Assembly (NCBI GenBank): GCA_024516035.1
Contig: CM044956.1
Location: 55,333,533 to 55,397,532 of the forward strand
DNA from: Bactericera cockerelli
Taxonomy: Eukaryota > Arthropoda > Insecta > Hemiptera > Triozidae
Direction: 5' to 3'
Length of the DNA: 64,000 bases
Positions 10,166 to 20,720 of this stretch are shown piece after piece. The stretch's first letter is position 1, and every line of letters begins with the position of its first letter. Both the position numbers and the translations under genes were made by a program. The notes beneath the pieces are model-generated. The model saw nothing but the letters and a program-made list of their open reading frames with translations, did not search any database and had not been told where the DNA came from.

Positions 10166-12640
10166 AAATGATAGACATCGATTCTCTACCCTGATATCAA
10201 AAGACTCTTATTTTTACCGAGCAATCTTAGAACTCTGAAGCTACCAAAGCAACAGTCGCTTCACTGACTTCCACCTCTTACGTTTCCTAATTCACAAAAT
10301 TGTTTTCTATGTATTCATCCTTGCCGAGGATTTTCCAATTTAAATATTCTTACGCCTCCAGCAGCCTGCCGAATACCTACCTTCTAAATTTCCCTCGTCA
10401 TTCCCTCCATTCTCTCTGCAACATCCTACATCACATAACGCCGCAATACTTCCTGCTTCCAACCAGCCCACCTTTCACCTATTCCCGTCCCAACCTTCCA
10501 TCCTTCCTACCGACTCCCTCACCCACACGCATCCCCTTCACAACGTCTGCCAACATTCACCCCCTCTCCCCACGGTCACTTCTGCTACCTCCACCTTTAC
10601 TCCCCTTTTGCTCTGCTCCTATATCTTTCAAACCCTCATTTTTCTCCAGTGAAGCAATAAACTCCCCATTCTGACCAAAAACCTGGAAGATAAAACACAC
10701 ACACGCCCATGAAAGTTGCGAGGAGCTTGCAAAGTTTCGACTTGACTGGGAGATTAGAGAAGAAATATCTGCGGTAACTTTGAAGGGGCCTTCAAGGGTG
10801 GGCATAAAAACAGACGATGGAGGGCAGCGGAAACTTTATACTTCTCCAGAGTCAACACCAAATGGTGCTAAGAGGCGATAATCTGTTTTGAATCCCTGGA
10901 GTTGTAAAACTTTACAACTATCAATGCTGACGATAAAAGAACGTCGAAACTTTCGTTTGGAAAGAAATAGACGAAAGTTTTGGACTTATCTATAGTCTGC
11001 AGAGGAGCTTCGCTCAAGTTTTCTGTAAATGAAAGGAAATATTAGAAAGCAGGTGAACTTTGGGAACAATAAGGTCCTGAAGCAGATAAATAATTAATGC
11101 AAAAGTCACTTCAACTCTTATTGTATCTTTAGATTGCCCATAGACCAGTACATGGTTACTTTTGTATCTTATTGTTCGTTTATTTTTTAAAAAATAATGA
11201 AAAATTATTTGCTTTTTTAGGATGTCAACCATATAATTAATACTTTTAGTGCTGACTGTTCTTATGTGTCCTAGTTGAGCGGTAAAAATAAGATTAATTA
11301 AAAAAATAGGGGAACACGCTAGTTGAAAATATATAGAGTTAAGACAGTCCAGTATGCACATATCAAATAGATCTAAGAGAATTCAAAGAAATGATCAAAG
11401 TACAAAATGATAGTGTAGAATAAAAATGTCCTCCAAATCTACAAAACAGGTACCTGAATAGGCATTACCTTTCATGATATTTCCAAAGCCTAGAGCCATG
11501 GTGGAAAAATTCATAAATTCAAAACACCTATTCATTCAGAAGTTTTGCTTTCAGCAAAATAAAATTTGGAAACAATACAAAGCTCTGAGAACAATAAAAT
11601 TGGAATGCCCTAAAATTTACAATTTATGATCCAACTAACCCAAAAAGGTGTAAAGTACCTACGATAGTACTCTCTCTATTTTCAGAGTCTCTCATCCTAA
11701 ATTTCATGGACACTTTCCTTTTTTTTTATGAGTATTTCTCGCTCCATTTTAAAAAGGGATCTTAATATTTTATGAGTCTCTTTACTTTCCTTGAGAATTG
11801 GCTCAACAATTCGACGATTTTGCTTGTATTCTGAGGGATAAGAGAGTGCTTTGTTTTTTTTATGTGTTTTTTTCACTATTTTATGAAAGTTTCTTGCTTT
11901 TGATGTGATAATTTTATTTATTTATGATAGGTAATTCTCTTTTTTGTTCAATTTAATACTAGGTGTCCTTTATACTCTAAACTAAGGCTATAAAACAAAC
12001 TTGAAGGCGTGTCTGACCTATCTTAACTTGAATTCTATTTTATCGTTTGGCCCTTGGTTGTTCAAAAAAACTGCCGTCTTATTTAGAAATAGTAGAGATT
12101 TAAAAGAAGTATTTGACACAAGATAAGATGTTCCAATGTCCATCGTCGATCATTATGAATTCAAAAGTCAAAACGTATACCTACATTTCGACAGGAACGG
12201 TACATACACATACAGTCCAGAGCAGTGTGCTGTGATAAATTCAAAGGGCTTCACTTCTGAGGCAGAAATAATCCGGAGTCCCCCAGGGAGGCTACATTTG
12301 TCCTCGCTGTGTAACTCCCAGTCTCGTTGTCCCGGCCAGTGAACAAGCTTTTAGCATTTATTCAAATTTGAGGAGGAAAGAGGTCTGCCAGTGGCGGGGT
12401 TGAAAATCAACAGAACCTCTTCTATTGTCTTCCCTCAGCTGAGTTCTACAATCTGTATACTTATTGTTTTTAGTATATTGTAAAGATTTATAATTTTACA
12501 ACAGTGAAACTATGCCCTGATTTTTTAATCTCCATTATTAACTTTAAAAATGACTGTAAATTTAGTTCGTAGCTAATGAATACTTTAAAATTGATATATT
12601 TTACTATCCTCCTCAAAACATACCTCTTGGGAGATGTTTT
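10166..12640. other. No supported gene; partly C-rich
   Basis: A 124-codon frame at 10300-10674 lies in a CCT/TCC-rich stretch and reads as low-complexity Pro/Ser/Leu. The minus-strand frame at 11014-11361 and the plus-strand frame at 12136-12342 resemble nothing I know. No matched repeats. This is the longest stretch free of recognisable elements. Confidence 0.45.
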
Positions 12641-12688
12641 TTCTTGTACCAAAAGCATTCAATTCAATACCTGGATTTATAAATTCCT
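12641..12688 (+). pseudogene. Possible upstream part of an old reverse-transcriptase relic
   Basis: A short open reading in phase with the relic at 15262-15435 once the RTE-like insertion is disregarded. It is too short and diverged to be sure. Confidence 0.25.
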
Positions 12689-15261
12689 AATCATTAACAT
12701 AGATAGAAGCTAAACCTGTGAATCTATACATCATCCAAGTATACTTCCCAACATCTAGAAGTACCGATGATGATATTGAAACAATGTATGAACAAATAGA
12801 AGAATTGTTACTGCTGGTAGAAAACGAAGCAAATCTAATGATAACCGGAGATTTTAATGCTATAGTGGGATGCCAAGAAGGAGAACATACTGGAAAATTT
12901 GGTTTGGGAACCAGGAATACTAGAGGAAGCAGACTTGTTGACTTTTGTGAACAATACAACCTAATAGTTACAAACACCTACTTTGAAGTTCCATTGAGAA
13001 GACGCTACACCTGGAAGGCTCCTGGCGACATCAGTAGACATCAAATTGACTACATACTTGTAAAAAAAGAATATAAACATCAGATAAAATCTAGTCATGC
13101 TCACCCAGGTTATGATATTGATAGCGATCATAATTTAGTAATGGCAAAATGCACTCTTAAATATAAGAAAAGATTTAACATCCAGAAACAAAAGAAATGG
13201 TGCCTTGATAAACTAAAAGATACAAATACAGAACTCGAATTTAAAGAAATGTTAGAAAAACTGTGCGAAACTGATGATATTCAATCATGGGAAACGGTAA
13301 AACAAAACATTACAAATGCTGCCGATAAGATTATGGGAAAGACCAAGTTACAACCGAGAAAGCCATGGATGTTGCCTGAAATCTTAGAACTTATAGTAGA
13401 AAGGAATAAATACCGATCCAAAGATAATACGAAGTATAAACTATTGAAGAACCAGATAACATCCAAATGTAGAGCAGCCAAAGAAGAATGGCTTAAAAAG
13501 AGTTGTGAAGAGATAGAAGTAGATTTAAGAACCAATAGAATAGACAAAGCATACTCAAATATAAAGAAAATGCAATACAAACCTACAACCAAAAGTCACA
13601 TAGTAAAAGATAGTAATGGAAGAATATTGTTTGATAATGAAAAAGTTGCTGAACGTTGGAAAGAATATATTGAGACACTATATGAGGGTGATGAAATTCA
13701 TAATGACGAAGAGTATATAGAAAATGAGAATGATGTAGAAATTGACAACAAAGGTCCTGAAATAACCAAAGATGAATACTACCAAGCTTTAATATCCTTA
13801 AATGATAAGAAAGCAACTGGGAATGATGGTATCCCAGCAGAAATTCTAAAACATCTTGGAAGCAAAACAAATAACCATGTATTCAATATTATAAAAAACA
13901 GCTATGAGAAAGGAATAATACCAGAAGATTTTGTAATAAGTAAGACCATAACATTACCAAAGAAAGGAAACGCAAATGAATGCGGAAACTATAGAACAAT
14001 AGCTTTACTATCTCATACCTCAAAAATACTTTTAAATATAGTGAAGAATAGATTGAAGAATAAGATTGAACAACATCTTTCAGACGACCAGTTTGGGTTT
14101 AGGAGGGGTATAGGAACCAGGGAAGCAATTCTAGCTTTAAGGCAAATATTAGAAAGAAGACTAGACGTGAAGAAACCAACCTTTGCCACGTTCATAGATT
14201 TAGAGAAGGCTTTTGATAAAGTGAATTGGAAATTATTATTTAAAACACTAAAAGAAAAGAATATTGGAAAGACAGAAGATTTATACTACAACTGTACAAA
14301 AAACAAGCCACTCAGATTAACATCAATGGAACAATAAAAGAAGCTAGAATTAGACAAGGAGTAAGGCAGGGTTGTCCACTTTCACCATATCTTTTCAACC
14401 TGTTCATTGAATCCGCTATAAACCAAATGAAAGATGAAACAGATGGAATTAAGATCAACGGAGAAAAAATACATTGTATCCGTTTCGCTGATGATATTGT
14501 CATTTTAGCCGAGTCAGAAGAAGATATGAATACCATGCTTAATAAACTAGATGAAGCACTTAAAGAATACAAGCTGAAAATAAATGCCAACAAAACAAAA
14601 ACAATGCTAATATCAAATAATCAAGTGCAAATAAATATAAAACTAAATAATACGACCTTACAACAAGTAAACCAATTCTCATACCTTGGAAGCATGATTA
14701 ACATTTATAACAAATCAACAGTAGATATTAATAGAAGAGTCATCCTTGCAAAACAAGCTTTCCTAAACAAGTACAAACTTTTGACCAATACACATATTAG
14801 CATTGAAACTAGGAAGAAATTCACAAAGACATTTGTTTGGAGCATACTGACATATGGAAGCGAAACGTGGACCTTAGATCAAAAAGATAGAAAGAAATTA
14901 GAAGCAACTGAAATGTGGATTTGTCGTAAAATGACCAAAACAAGTTGGACAGAGAAAAAAAGTAATGAGAGAGTTTTGAGAGATATAAATGAAAAGAGAC
15001 AATTAATGAATTCAATAGGAATAAGAAAAGTAAAACTAATTGGTCACATCATCCGACATAATGAATTTATTAGGAACATATTTGAAGGAAGAATTGAAGG
15101 AAATAGATCTAGAGGACGACCAAGAACGTGCTATTTCAAAGATATAAGTACATTAATGAACTGTAGATCGTATGGTGAGATGAGACATTTGGCAATGGAT
15201 AGAGAACAGTGGCTACACAGACAAGGCTTAGCCTTTAGACACTGATGAATCATTAACATAA
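12689..15261 (+). mobile_element. RTE-like LINE with 13-bp target-site duplication
   Basis: The direct repeat 'aatcattaacata' flanks the element at 12689-12701 and 15249-15261. The insert, about 12702-15248, starts inside the endonuclease domain, so it is 5'-truncated. The 3' UTR is essentially absent: the stop codon at 15244-15246 is followed by TG and the duplication, giving a short TGATG end, consistent with the very short 3' ends of RTE/BovB-type elements. Confidence 0.85.
12702..15246 (+). pseudogene. RTE-like endonuclease-reverse transcriptase, truncated and frameshifted
   Basis: The endonuclease part has NLYIIQVYFPTS, MITGDFNAIVG, RHQIDYILV and SDHNLVMAKC. The reverse transcriptase has KATGNDGIPAEILKHLG, NYRTIALLSHTSKILLN, DQFGFRRGIGTREA, TFIDLEKAFDKVNW, VRQGCPLSPYLFNLFIE and the catalytic FADD at 14484-14495, then SYLGSMI, LTYGSETWTL and a C-terminal GHIIRHN...RSRGRPR region. 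The first frame ends at 14337 but the protein continues in another frame from about 14270; a one-base loss in the A-rich stretch at 14262-14271 explains it. The N-terminal endonuclease residues are missing. Family: RTE/BovB-like (annotated in many animals as craniofacial development protein 2-like). The copy is inactive; a second in-frame change cannot be excluded. Confidence 0.85.
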
Positions 15262-15435
15262 TTATAACAGACTGGACACTTGCTACAGGTATATACCCAG
15301 ACAAATGGAAAACTTCTTATGTAATACCAATTTTTAAGAACGGTGACAGAAATGAGATAAAGAACTATCGTCCCATTTGTAAGTTATCATGCATTTCAAA
15401 TTACTAGAAGCTATTATATATAGAAAACTAGCACC
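15262..15435 (+). pseudogene. Reverse-transcriptase relic of an older LINE
   Basis: With one frame change near 15400 this translates to a finger-domain segment: DWTLATGIYPDKWK, then VIPIFKNGDRNEIKNYRPI, then a LLEAIIYRKL stretch. It matches the part of the RT domain normally just before the palm and belongs to neither adjacent LINE. The RTE-like element sits at its left end and the minus-strand LINE at its right end, so it is probably the target both inserted into. Confidence 0.6.
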
Positions 15436-15749
15436 TTTTTTTTTTTTTTTTTTTTTTTTTTAATTGTGTACGGGAAATACCCATTCATACATAAAATTTC
15501 CCTAACTTAAAATTAACTTATCTTACTTAAATCTAATACTAGGTTCAATATATACTAAACACTAAAACTAATAAGGTAATCCAGATCTTTGTGACCGGTA
15601 TTCGACAAATAGCAAATGTAAGTTTTCCTTCAATGTATGAGGCATCTCATTGAACAGATCAATATTGTAGGGATGGTTACAAATTGTATTACAAAGTTTC
15701 AATGATCTGATCAATGGGCCATGCTCAGCAATGTTTGTGTTGCATTTCT

Positions 15750-18533
15750 TTATGAAAAAGTATCCTTATTGCGTGTAAATCTACTTCTAGTTCGGAGATT
15801 GATGCGTTGTAGGATATCAGGGCAATTGATTTTGAAATTGAGAATTTTGAAGATAAAGATTATGTCAATGATATCTCTACGATGTTTAAGAGGAAGTAGA
15901 TCATATTTTTCGATTAGGTCATTGTAGGAAAGGTATTGATTTGAGTTATCTTTGTGCCTTAGAATCCGAATAAACTTTTTCTGTATACTCTCCATTGCGT
16001 CAATCCAGATGTTATACTGTGGAGACCAAAGTGTTGAGCAGTATTCCAACCCTGGTCTCACTAATGAGCAATAGAGAGTTCTGAATGTGTTCGGATTTCT
16101 GAATTCTTTGGAGTTCCGATAGATAAAACCCAGATTACGAAAGGCGTTAGATGTTATTTTAGAGATATGGGAGTTAAATCTGAGGTCTTGGTCTAATAGA
16201 ACTCCAAGATCTTTGATTTGATTGACACGGTTCAGTTTAATACCATTGATGAAATAGTCAAATGATAAGGGATACTTTTTACGATGGAAAGATATTACAG
16301 AGCATTTGCTTACATTGAGTTTCATGCCATTTGTCTCACACCAGGACACAAGAGTATCTAGCGCACCCTGCAGCGCCGCGCAGTCCGACGCACCACTCAC
16401 CCTTCTAGCAGCCTTAAAATCATCCGCATATAGCCAGCCATGGACATCTCTCATCTCACTCATGAGGTCATTTATGAATATAATAAATAAGAGGCCAGAT
16501 AGATGCCCACCTTGAGGACAGCCCGAGGGCACTTCAAAAGGGTCAGATAAAACTTCATCATACTTAACGCTCTGAGAGCGAGATGAGAGATAGTGAAAGA
16601 ACCATGACAGCAGTGGATCTGAGACACCAAGTGAACGTAATTTAGAGCAGAGGATATTAATATTTACCAGGTCAAAAGCTTTACTGAAATCTGTGTTAAT
16701 GCAGTCCACCTGGTAGCCCTCCTCCACCGCTGACGAAAGAAATTCATAAAATGAAATTAAGTTTGAAGTGGTGGACTTAGCTTTGAGAAATCCATGTTGA
16801 GCGTCTATTATTAGCGGAGATAAAATTAATTTTAGTTTATTGTAGACGATTGCTTCAAAGAGTTTTGGAATGAATGAGATTTTGGAAATGGGTCGATAAT
16901 GCTCAACATTGGATTTCTCACTATTTTTATGAATCGGAACGACATGAGCATGTTTCCATATTTCAGGAAAATAACCCAGAGAGAGTGATCTCTGGAACAA
17001 AAGGGTGAGTGGAGAGGCAAGCTGCGCCGCGCAACGTTTTAGGATAATTGATGGTACTCCATCCGGTCCACATGATCCAGAGTTTTCTTGTTTAAGAAGT
17101 TGTTTGTAGACATCATCCTTAGATACATCTATATTTGATAAGACAAAAGGCAGGCTAGGAAAATCATTAAAATCGGGAGGACAAAGTTTTACATCAGAAT
17201 AAACAGACGCAAAGTGTTTAGCAAACAAATTTGCGCACGTTTTAGGATTAGATGAAAATTCATTTTTATAGTTAACAGATCTAGGTAGCTGGTTATCCTG
17301 CTTTTTGTCTTTGATAAAATCAAATATTTTTTTGGGTTTAGACAGGATGACATCTTCATTTTTTTGGACATACGATTCATAGTCATGATAAGCAAGAGAT
17401 TTACATTCTCTACGAAATTCTGAGAATTGATGATAGTAAAGTGTGTTATTGGTTTTCTTAAAATTCAAGTGACACTGTTTTTTAAGTTTTGTTTTATATT
17501 TGAGCTCATTACTAAACCATAAAGGATAGTTAGATTTAAATAATTTAGTTTTAGGAACGAAAAAATCGAATCCAATATATAAAGTTTTATAGAAAATATC
17601 TACTTGCTTATCAAGATCATGGGAAGAGTCTAGATAAACTTCCCAATTGATATTATCCAAGTATGTATTTAGAAGATCAAAATTTGTCTTACTGAAGCTA
17701 GATACTTCTCGAAAGATATTAGTGTCATGTTCTTGTTTATTTGAATTATTGATATTGAATCTAAGGATCAGTGGCGGATGGTGATCATCAACTGGAACCA
17801 GTGGGTCATCAGTTTTACATAAGTTCAAAATCTCGAAATTGACAAATATTAAATCGAGGATTCTTCCCAGCTTATTTTTTACATCATTTACTTGAGATAG
17901 CTCATAGAATGATGTCGAGTTAATTAATAAGTCAGAAAGTGGATCAGAGTTACTGCATGATAATAATTCGGTTTCTTCATCACGACTCCAGTTGAGGAGT
18001 GGTTGATTGAAGTCACCAAATATCGATATGAGTGAGTTAGAATGGTTACTTAATACTTCATCAAAAATATCTGTGAGCTTCTGAAAATTTGAAGAATTCG
18101 GATACGGGATATAGGTCGCGTTTATTACTAGATTGGTTTTTTTAAATTTTATGAAAGTAAAGATGGTTTCAATAGACTCATTATTGCATTTGATTTGATA
18201 GGACGAGTATTTCTTGTGTATAGCTATCAGAACGCCCCCACCGTTTGTAGTGTGATGTTGCACAGAGTCTCTATCACAGCGATAAACATTATAATTAGAA
18301 AGACCTAGCTCTTTAGTGTAGATAGAATTATTTAGCCAAGTTTCTGTTAAAACAATGATATCGTAATTAGAAAGTGCTATATTAATTAAAAAAGTTTTAA
18401 GTTTGGACCTTATGCCCCGAATATTTTGATAATAGGTTTTAACTGAGATAAGATGGGAAGAGCTCGGATTGGTTAGGACAATTAAGTTTTTATTATGTTT
18501 CCTTTGCGGCGGAGAAAATAAGCTGGTGATTCG
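15750..18533 (-). CDS. LINE ORF2: endonuclease and reverse transcriptase
   Basis: The enzyme that nicks target DNA and copies the element's RNA. The endonuclease shows YYQNIRGIRSKL and LTETWLNNS near the start, GGGVLIAI, FGDFNQPLLNW, LDLIFVN and a DDHHPPLIL metal-site motif. The RT has GSCGPDGVPSIILK, EHYRPISKISFIPKLFE, AQHGFLKAKST, CINTDFSKAFDLVN, GCPQGGHLSGLLF and the catalytic YADD at 16419-16430, then QIKDLGVLLD and RPGLEYCSTLWSP. The first ATG (18263) lies inside the endonuclease domain and would delete its start. The frame is open to a stop at 18534-18536 with no ATG, overlapping ORF1 by about 52 bases in the -1 frame. Translation is therefore probably coupled to ORF1. The total of about 910 codons is usual for this group. 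I see no disabling change. Confidence 0.85.
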   Translation of the reverse strand, partial: RITSLFSPPQRKHNKNLIVLTNPSSSHLISVKTYYQNIRGIRSKLKTFLINIALSNYDIIVLTETWLNNSIYTKELGLSNYNVYRCDRDSVQHHTTNGGGVLIAIHKKYSSYQIKCNNESIETIFTFIKFKKTNLVINATYIPYPNSSNFQKLTDIFDEVLSNHSNSLISIFGDFNQPLLNWSRDEETELLSCSNSDPLSDLLINSTSFYELSQVNDVKNKLGRILDLIFVNFEILNLCKTDDPLVPVDDHHPPLILRFNINNSNKQEHDTNIFREVSSFSKTNFDLLNTYLDNINWEVYLDSSHDLDKQVDIFYKTLYIGFDFFVPKTKLFKSNYPLWFSNELKYKTKLKKQCHLNFKKTNNTLYYHQFSEFRRECKSLAYHDYESYVQKNEDVILSKPKKIFDFIKDKKQDNQLPRSVNYKNEFSSNPKTCANLFAKHFASVYSDVKLCPPDFNDFPSLPFVLSNIDVSKDDVYKQLLKQENSGSCGPDGVPSIILKRCAAQLASPLTLLFQRSLSLGYFPEIWKHAHVVPIHKNSEKSNVEHYRPISKISFIPKLFEAIVYNKLKLILSPLIIDAQHGFLKAKSTTSNLISFYEFLSSAVEEGYQVDCINTDFSKAFDLVNINILCSKLRSLGVSDPLLSWFFHYLSSRSQSVKYDEVLSDPFEVPSGCPQGGHLSGLLFIIFINDLMSEMRDVHGWLYADDFKAARRVSGASDCAALQGALDTLVSWCETNGMKLNVSKCSVISFHRKKYPLSFDYFINGIKLNRVNQIKDLGVLLDQDLRFNSHISKITSNAFRNLGFIYRNSKEFRNPNTFRTLYCSLVRPGLEYCSTLWSPQYNIWIDAMESIQKKFIRILRHKDNSNQYLSYNDLIEKYDLLPLKHRRDIIDIIFIFKILNFKINCPDILQRINLRTRSRFTRNKDTFS

Positions 18534-19849
18534 TCAGGTCGAGCAATATTATTAGCTATTGTAGGTATACGCATTGTTGGGTTCGGAGTCATGTAGACAG
18601 ATGTATTGGCATCCTGACTCTGGGGTAGAGGAGATGAGCAGTCCGAGGAAGAAACTTGGAAAGATTCAATGATAGAGGGAGAAGGCCTCACGGTACAGAA
18701 AGAGGAGTCGACACTGGGCTGATCCAAGTTTGATGCAAGTTGATTCTGCTGAGGTGATGTCTGTTTACTCTTCGGTGCAGCACTGCAGATGTGATCCAGA
18801 ATAAAGTTTTTCAGTTTCATAGCAAAAATGCGTTTGCCACTTTTGTTTAAGTGAAGGCCGTGTCTCGTGAAATATGAACGTCTCAAGAAGGAAAAAGAGT
18901 CAAAATAATGGAATCCATTTAACAAGGCAGTATGTTGAAGACCGAAATTAGAATTGTAAATATTCATAGAAGCTTTTGAATAGAATGAATCAAATCTTGG
19001 CGGAACACTGTTTATTATAATGTTGGTTTTCCCAGCTAAAAGTTTTAGTGGACGAAGATCAAAGTATTTAGATGTATCAGGAAACCAATATGAATAATTG
19101 TTAGTGCCGCCAATTATTATGATTGCATCAGAGGAAGTAAAGTCCGAACATATCGCAGGAATACTTTCAATTACTTGAGAGAGGTCAGCATTTGGTTTAA
19201 TTAACGAGAAAATTTTGCATGATATTGAACAGTATTGCGAAATAAGTTCATTGATATGTCTTCCTAGACTGTCAGAAAAGATATAGATCCTATTCAATTG
19301 TATGAGAGATTTTGTCACAGAATTGATGTTCACATTTTTGTTATTGATAAGAACCGCAGGTGTTGAAGAGGTTGTCATGTTTTGTTGAATGGCCATCATA
19401 GAATCGGATGAGCTTTGATGATTAGATGTATTCAAGTTTGAGGTTTTGTCAGTGTGAGAGGTGGCTGATGTACTGGTGTTTGTGGTTTCAAGACTGGCGT
19501 TATTGACTTTCTTTATATCAGTAGTACATGGCGATTTAGAGTTTTGGGTTTTACTTTTATGAGATATGTCAACAGAATTTGATTTATTCATTTTAAGTTT
19601 GTTATTGTTGGAAATAGTTTTGTTTTTATTAGATGATTTATTATGCAATGATTCATTGGGGTGATTGTGTTGAAAATTGGCAGTGAGAATTTTGTTACCG
19701 TCTTTGTTTAGTGTTATTCTAGCGAGACATTTATTATACGAACATTGATAAGATACAGAAGTAGAGTTCCGAGTTAATCTACACGCACGGAATGTCACAT
19801 TATCACAAACAATCGAGTCAGAGTCTATTTTATCTACGGAAATGTTCAT
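18482..19849 (-). CDS. LINE ORF1: zinc-finger plus SGNH-hydrolase protein
   Basis: An RNA-binding or accessory protein of the element. I take the ATG at 19849 as the start because homology-like sequence begins there; the frame also has an upstream ATG at 19915 (477 codons). Residue numbers use the longer form. Residues 33-86 contain C58-x4-C63-x19-H83-x-H85, a WRKY-GCM1/FLYWCH-type zinc-binding pattern. Residues 89-205 are a Ser/Asn/Lys/Thr-rich linker. Residues 208-372 are an SGNH (GDSL-like) hydrolase fold: FSDSLGRH with Ser216, GGTNN with Asn272, and HGLHLNKSGK with His355; the usual Asp three residues before that His is His352. Esterase domains are known in ORF1 of CR1-like elements, usually beside a PHD finger. 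Here a different finger takes that place. The stop lies about 50 bases inside the start of the ORF2 frame. Confidence 0.75.
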   Translation of the reverse strand: MNISVDKIDSDSIVCDNVTFRACRLTRNSTSVSYQCSYNKCLARITLNKDGNKILTANFQHNHPNESLHNKSSNKNKTISNNNKLKMNKSNSVDISHKSKTQNSKSPCTTDIKKVNNASLETTNTSTSATSHTDKTSNLNTSNHQSSSDSMMAIQQNMTTSSTPAVLINNKNVNINSVTKSLIQLNRIYIFSDSLGRHINELISQYCSISCKIFSLIKPNADLSQVIESIPAICSDFTSSDAIIIIGGTNNYSYWFPDTSKYFDLRPLKLLAGKTNIIINSVPPRFDSFYSKASMNIYNSNFGLQHTALLNGFHYFDSFSFLRRSYFTRHGLHLNKSGKRIFAMKLKNFILDHICSAAPKSKQTSPQQNQLASNLDQPSVDSSFCTVRPSPSIIESFQVSSSDCSSPLPQSQDANTSVYMTPNPTMRIPTIANNIARPDESPAYFLRRKGNIIKT

Positions 19850-19953
19850 TTTGAATAAAGTAGAAACGGTAGTAGTGAATAGTAAAAGAACACACGAGCC
19901 GCTTTGCGATAACAAGGGAATGAACTTGTCACTTAAGTTTCGATAAAATGAAA

Positions 19954-20053
19954 NNNNNNNNNNNNNNNNNNNNNNNNNNNNNNNNNNNNNNNNNNNNNNN
20001 NNNNNNNNNNNNNNNNNNNNNNNNNNNNNNNNNNNNNNNNNNNNNNNNNNNNN
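19954..20053. other. Assembly gap (100 N)
   Basis: Exactly 100 undetermined bases, the usual placeholder for a gap of unknown size. It probably conceals the 5' end of the LINE to its left. Confidence 0.99.
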
Positions 20054-20112
20054 TGGCCAAATATTTTTTTTTTACAAAAATGTGATGAAAACTTTGAGAT
20101 AGAAATTGAGGT

Positions 20113-20525
20113 ATGAGGGCTTAATGAGAATGTCTTATTATACTCTTTATTTTATTAGGTAAAGACAAAGTACAATATGTACTACAATACAATGAAATTG
20201 TATTGTAGTACATATTGTATAAAGGAAAAATGTATAAAAAAATAAACAAACCACAAAAAAAGAGAATAAAGCTAATGTCCCACCTAAAGGGCGGGGCTAT
20301 TGCCTGGGGCAATCTCTTGAGATTTCTTTTACGAAAAATGCTGTTATTATAGTTACGCCTCTCTTTGGGATAAATATTGTTTTGCTTAAATAGTTTAGCT
20401 ATGTATGTGAAGTATCGGAGACGTTCTCCGCGAAACGACTTGATAATGTTTTTTGTTGTTGTTAGGTGTTTTGGATCTGGTTCGCAAATATTTGGCAGAA
20501 CTTCTGACAGATCCAAACCTGATTT
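20113..20525 (-). pseudogene. LINE ORF2 C-terminus and 3' UTR relic
   Basis: The minus-strand frame from about 20516 contains FRGERLRYFTYIAKLF, PKERRNYNNSIFRKRN and then LKRLPQAIAPPFRW. The last block lies on the quasi-palindrome ATTGCC-TGG-GGCAAT (20299-20313) that marks many LINE 3' ends here. Downstream are an AATAAAG signal and the sequence 'aggtaaagacaaagta' (minus-strand tail side), shared with 54165-54365. The upstream boundary near 20525 is a truncation. The coding part resembles a conserved domain but I cannot name it. Confidence 0.5.
20171..20219. repeat. Perfect 23-bp inverted repeat with 3-base loop
   Basis: Arms 20171-20193 and 20197-20219 are exact reverse complements around GAA. 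It lies in the 3' UTR of the preceding LINE relic, and the related copy at 54165 lacks one arm. Confidence 0.9.
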
Positions 20526-20720
20526 CTAATGAAAAAAATAGGATATCAACACGATGTAATTATCATATCCACAGTTCCGCCCCTTATTTGAATATTCTGC
20601 ACTATACTTTCCCATATAGTGAACGGGGCAATTTTTTTTCATAACCGGTAATAGTACATATTACAATAAGTTTTACATTAATTGAAACACCTATTGTGAT
20701 ATACAGCTTAAATTTAGGAG

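Larger units (their letters stand above)
15436..19953 (-). mobile_element. Near-complete CR1/Jockey-group LINE, reaching the assembly gap
   Basis: Reads leftwards from the gap: short 5' region, ORF1 (19849 to 18482), ORF2 (about 18533 to 15750), a 3' UTR of about 290 bp and a 26-base poly(A) tail (T-run 15436-15461). A small inverted repeat GGG-AAATA-CCC (15472-15482) abuts the tail. Neither ORF has a visible stop or frameshift. The 5' end and any target-site duplication partner lie in or beyond the gap. Confidence 0.85.

Noticed and set aside
10300..10674. 124-codon plus-strand frame
   Set aside because: Lies in CCT/TCC-rich low-complexity DNA, no domain, no homologous copy.
12136..12342. 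Candidate host exon of 68 codons
   Set aside because: Mixed-composition stretch without splice signals or family resemblance that I can defend.
18482..18500. Canonical -1 frameshift heptamer at the ORF1-ORF2 junction
   Set aside because: The A-run here is five A then C and does not fit X-XXY-YYZ in the ORF1 frame.
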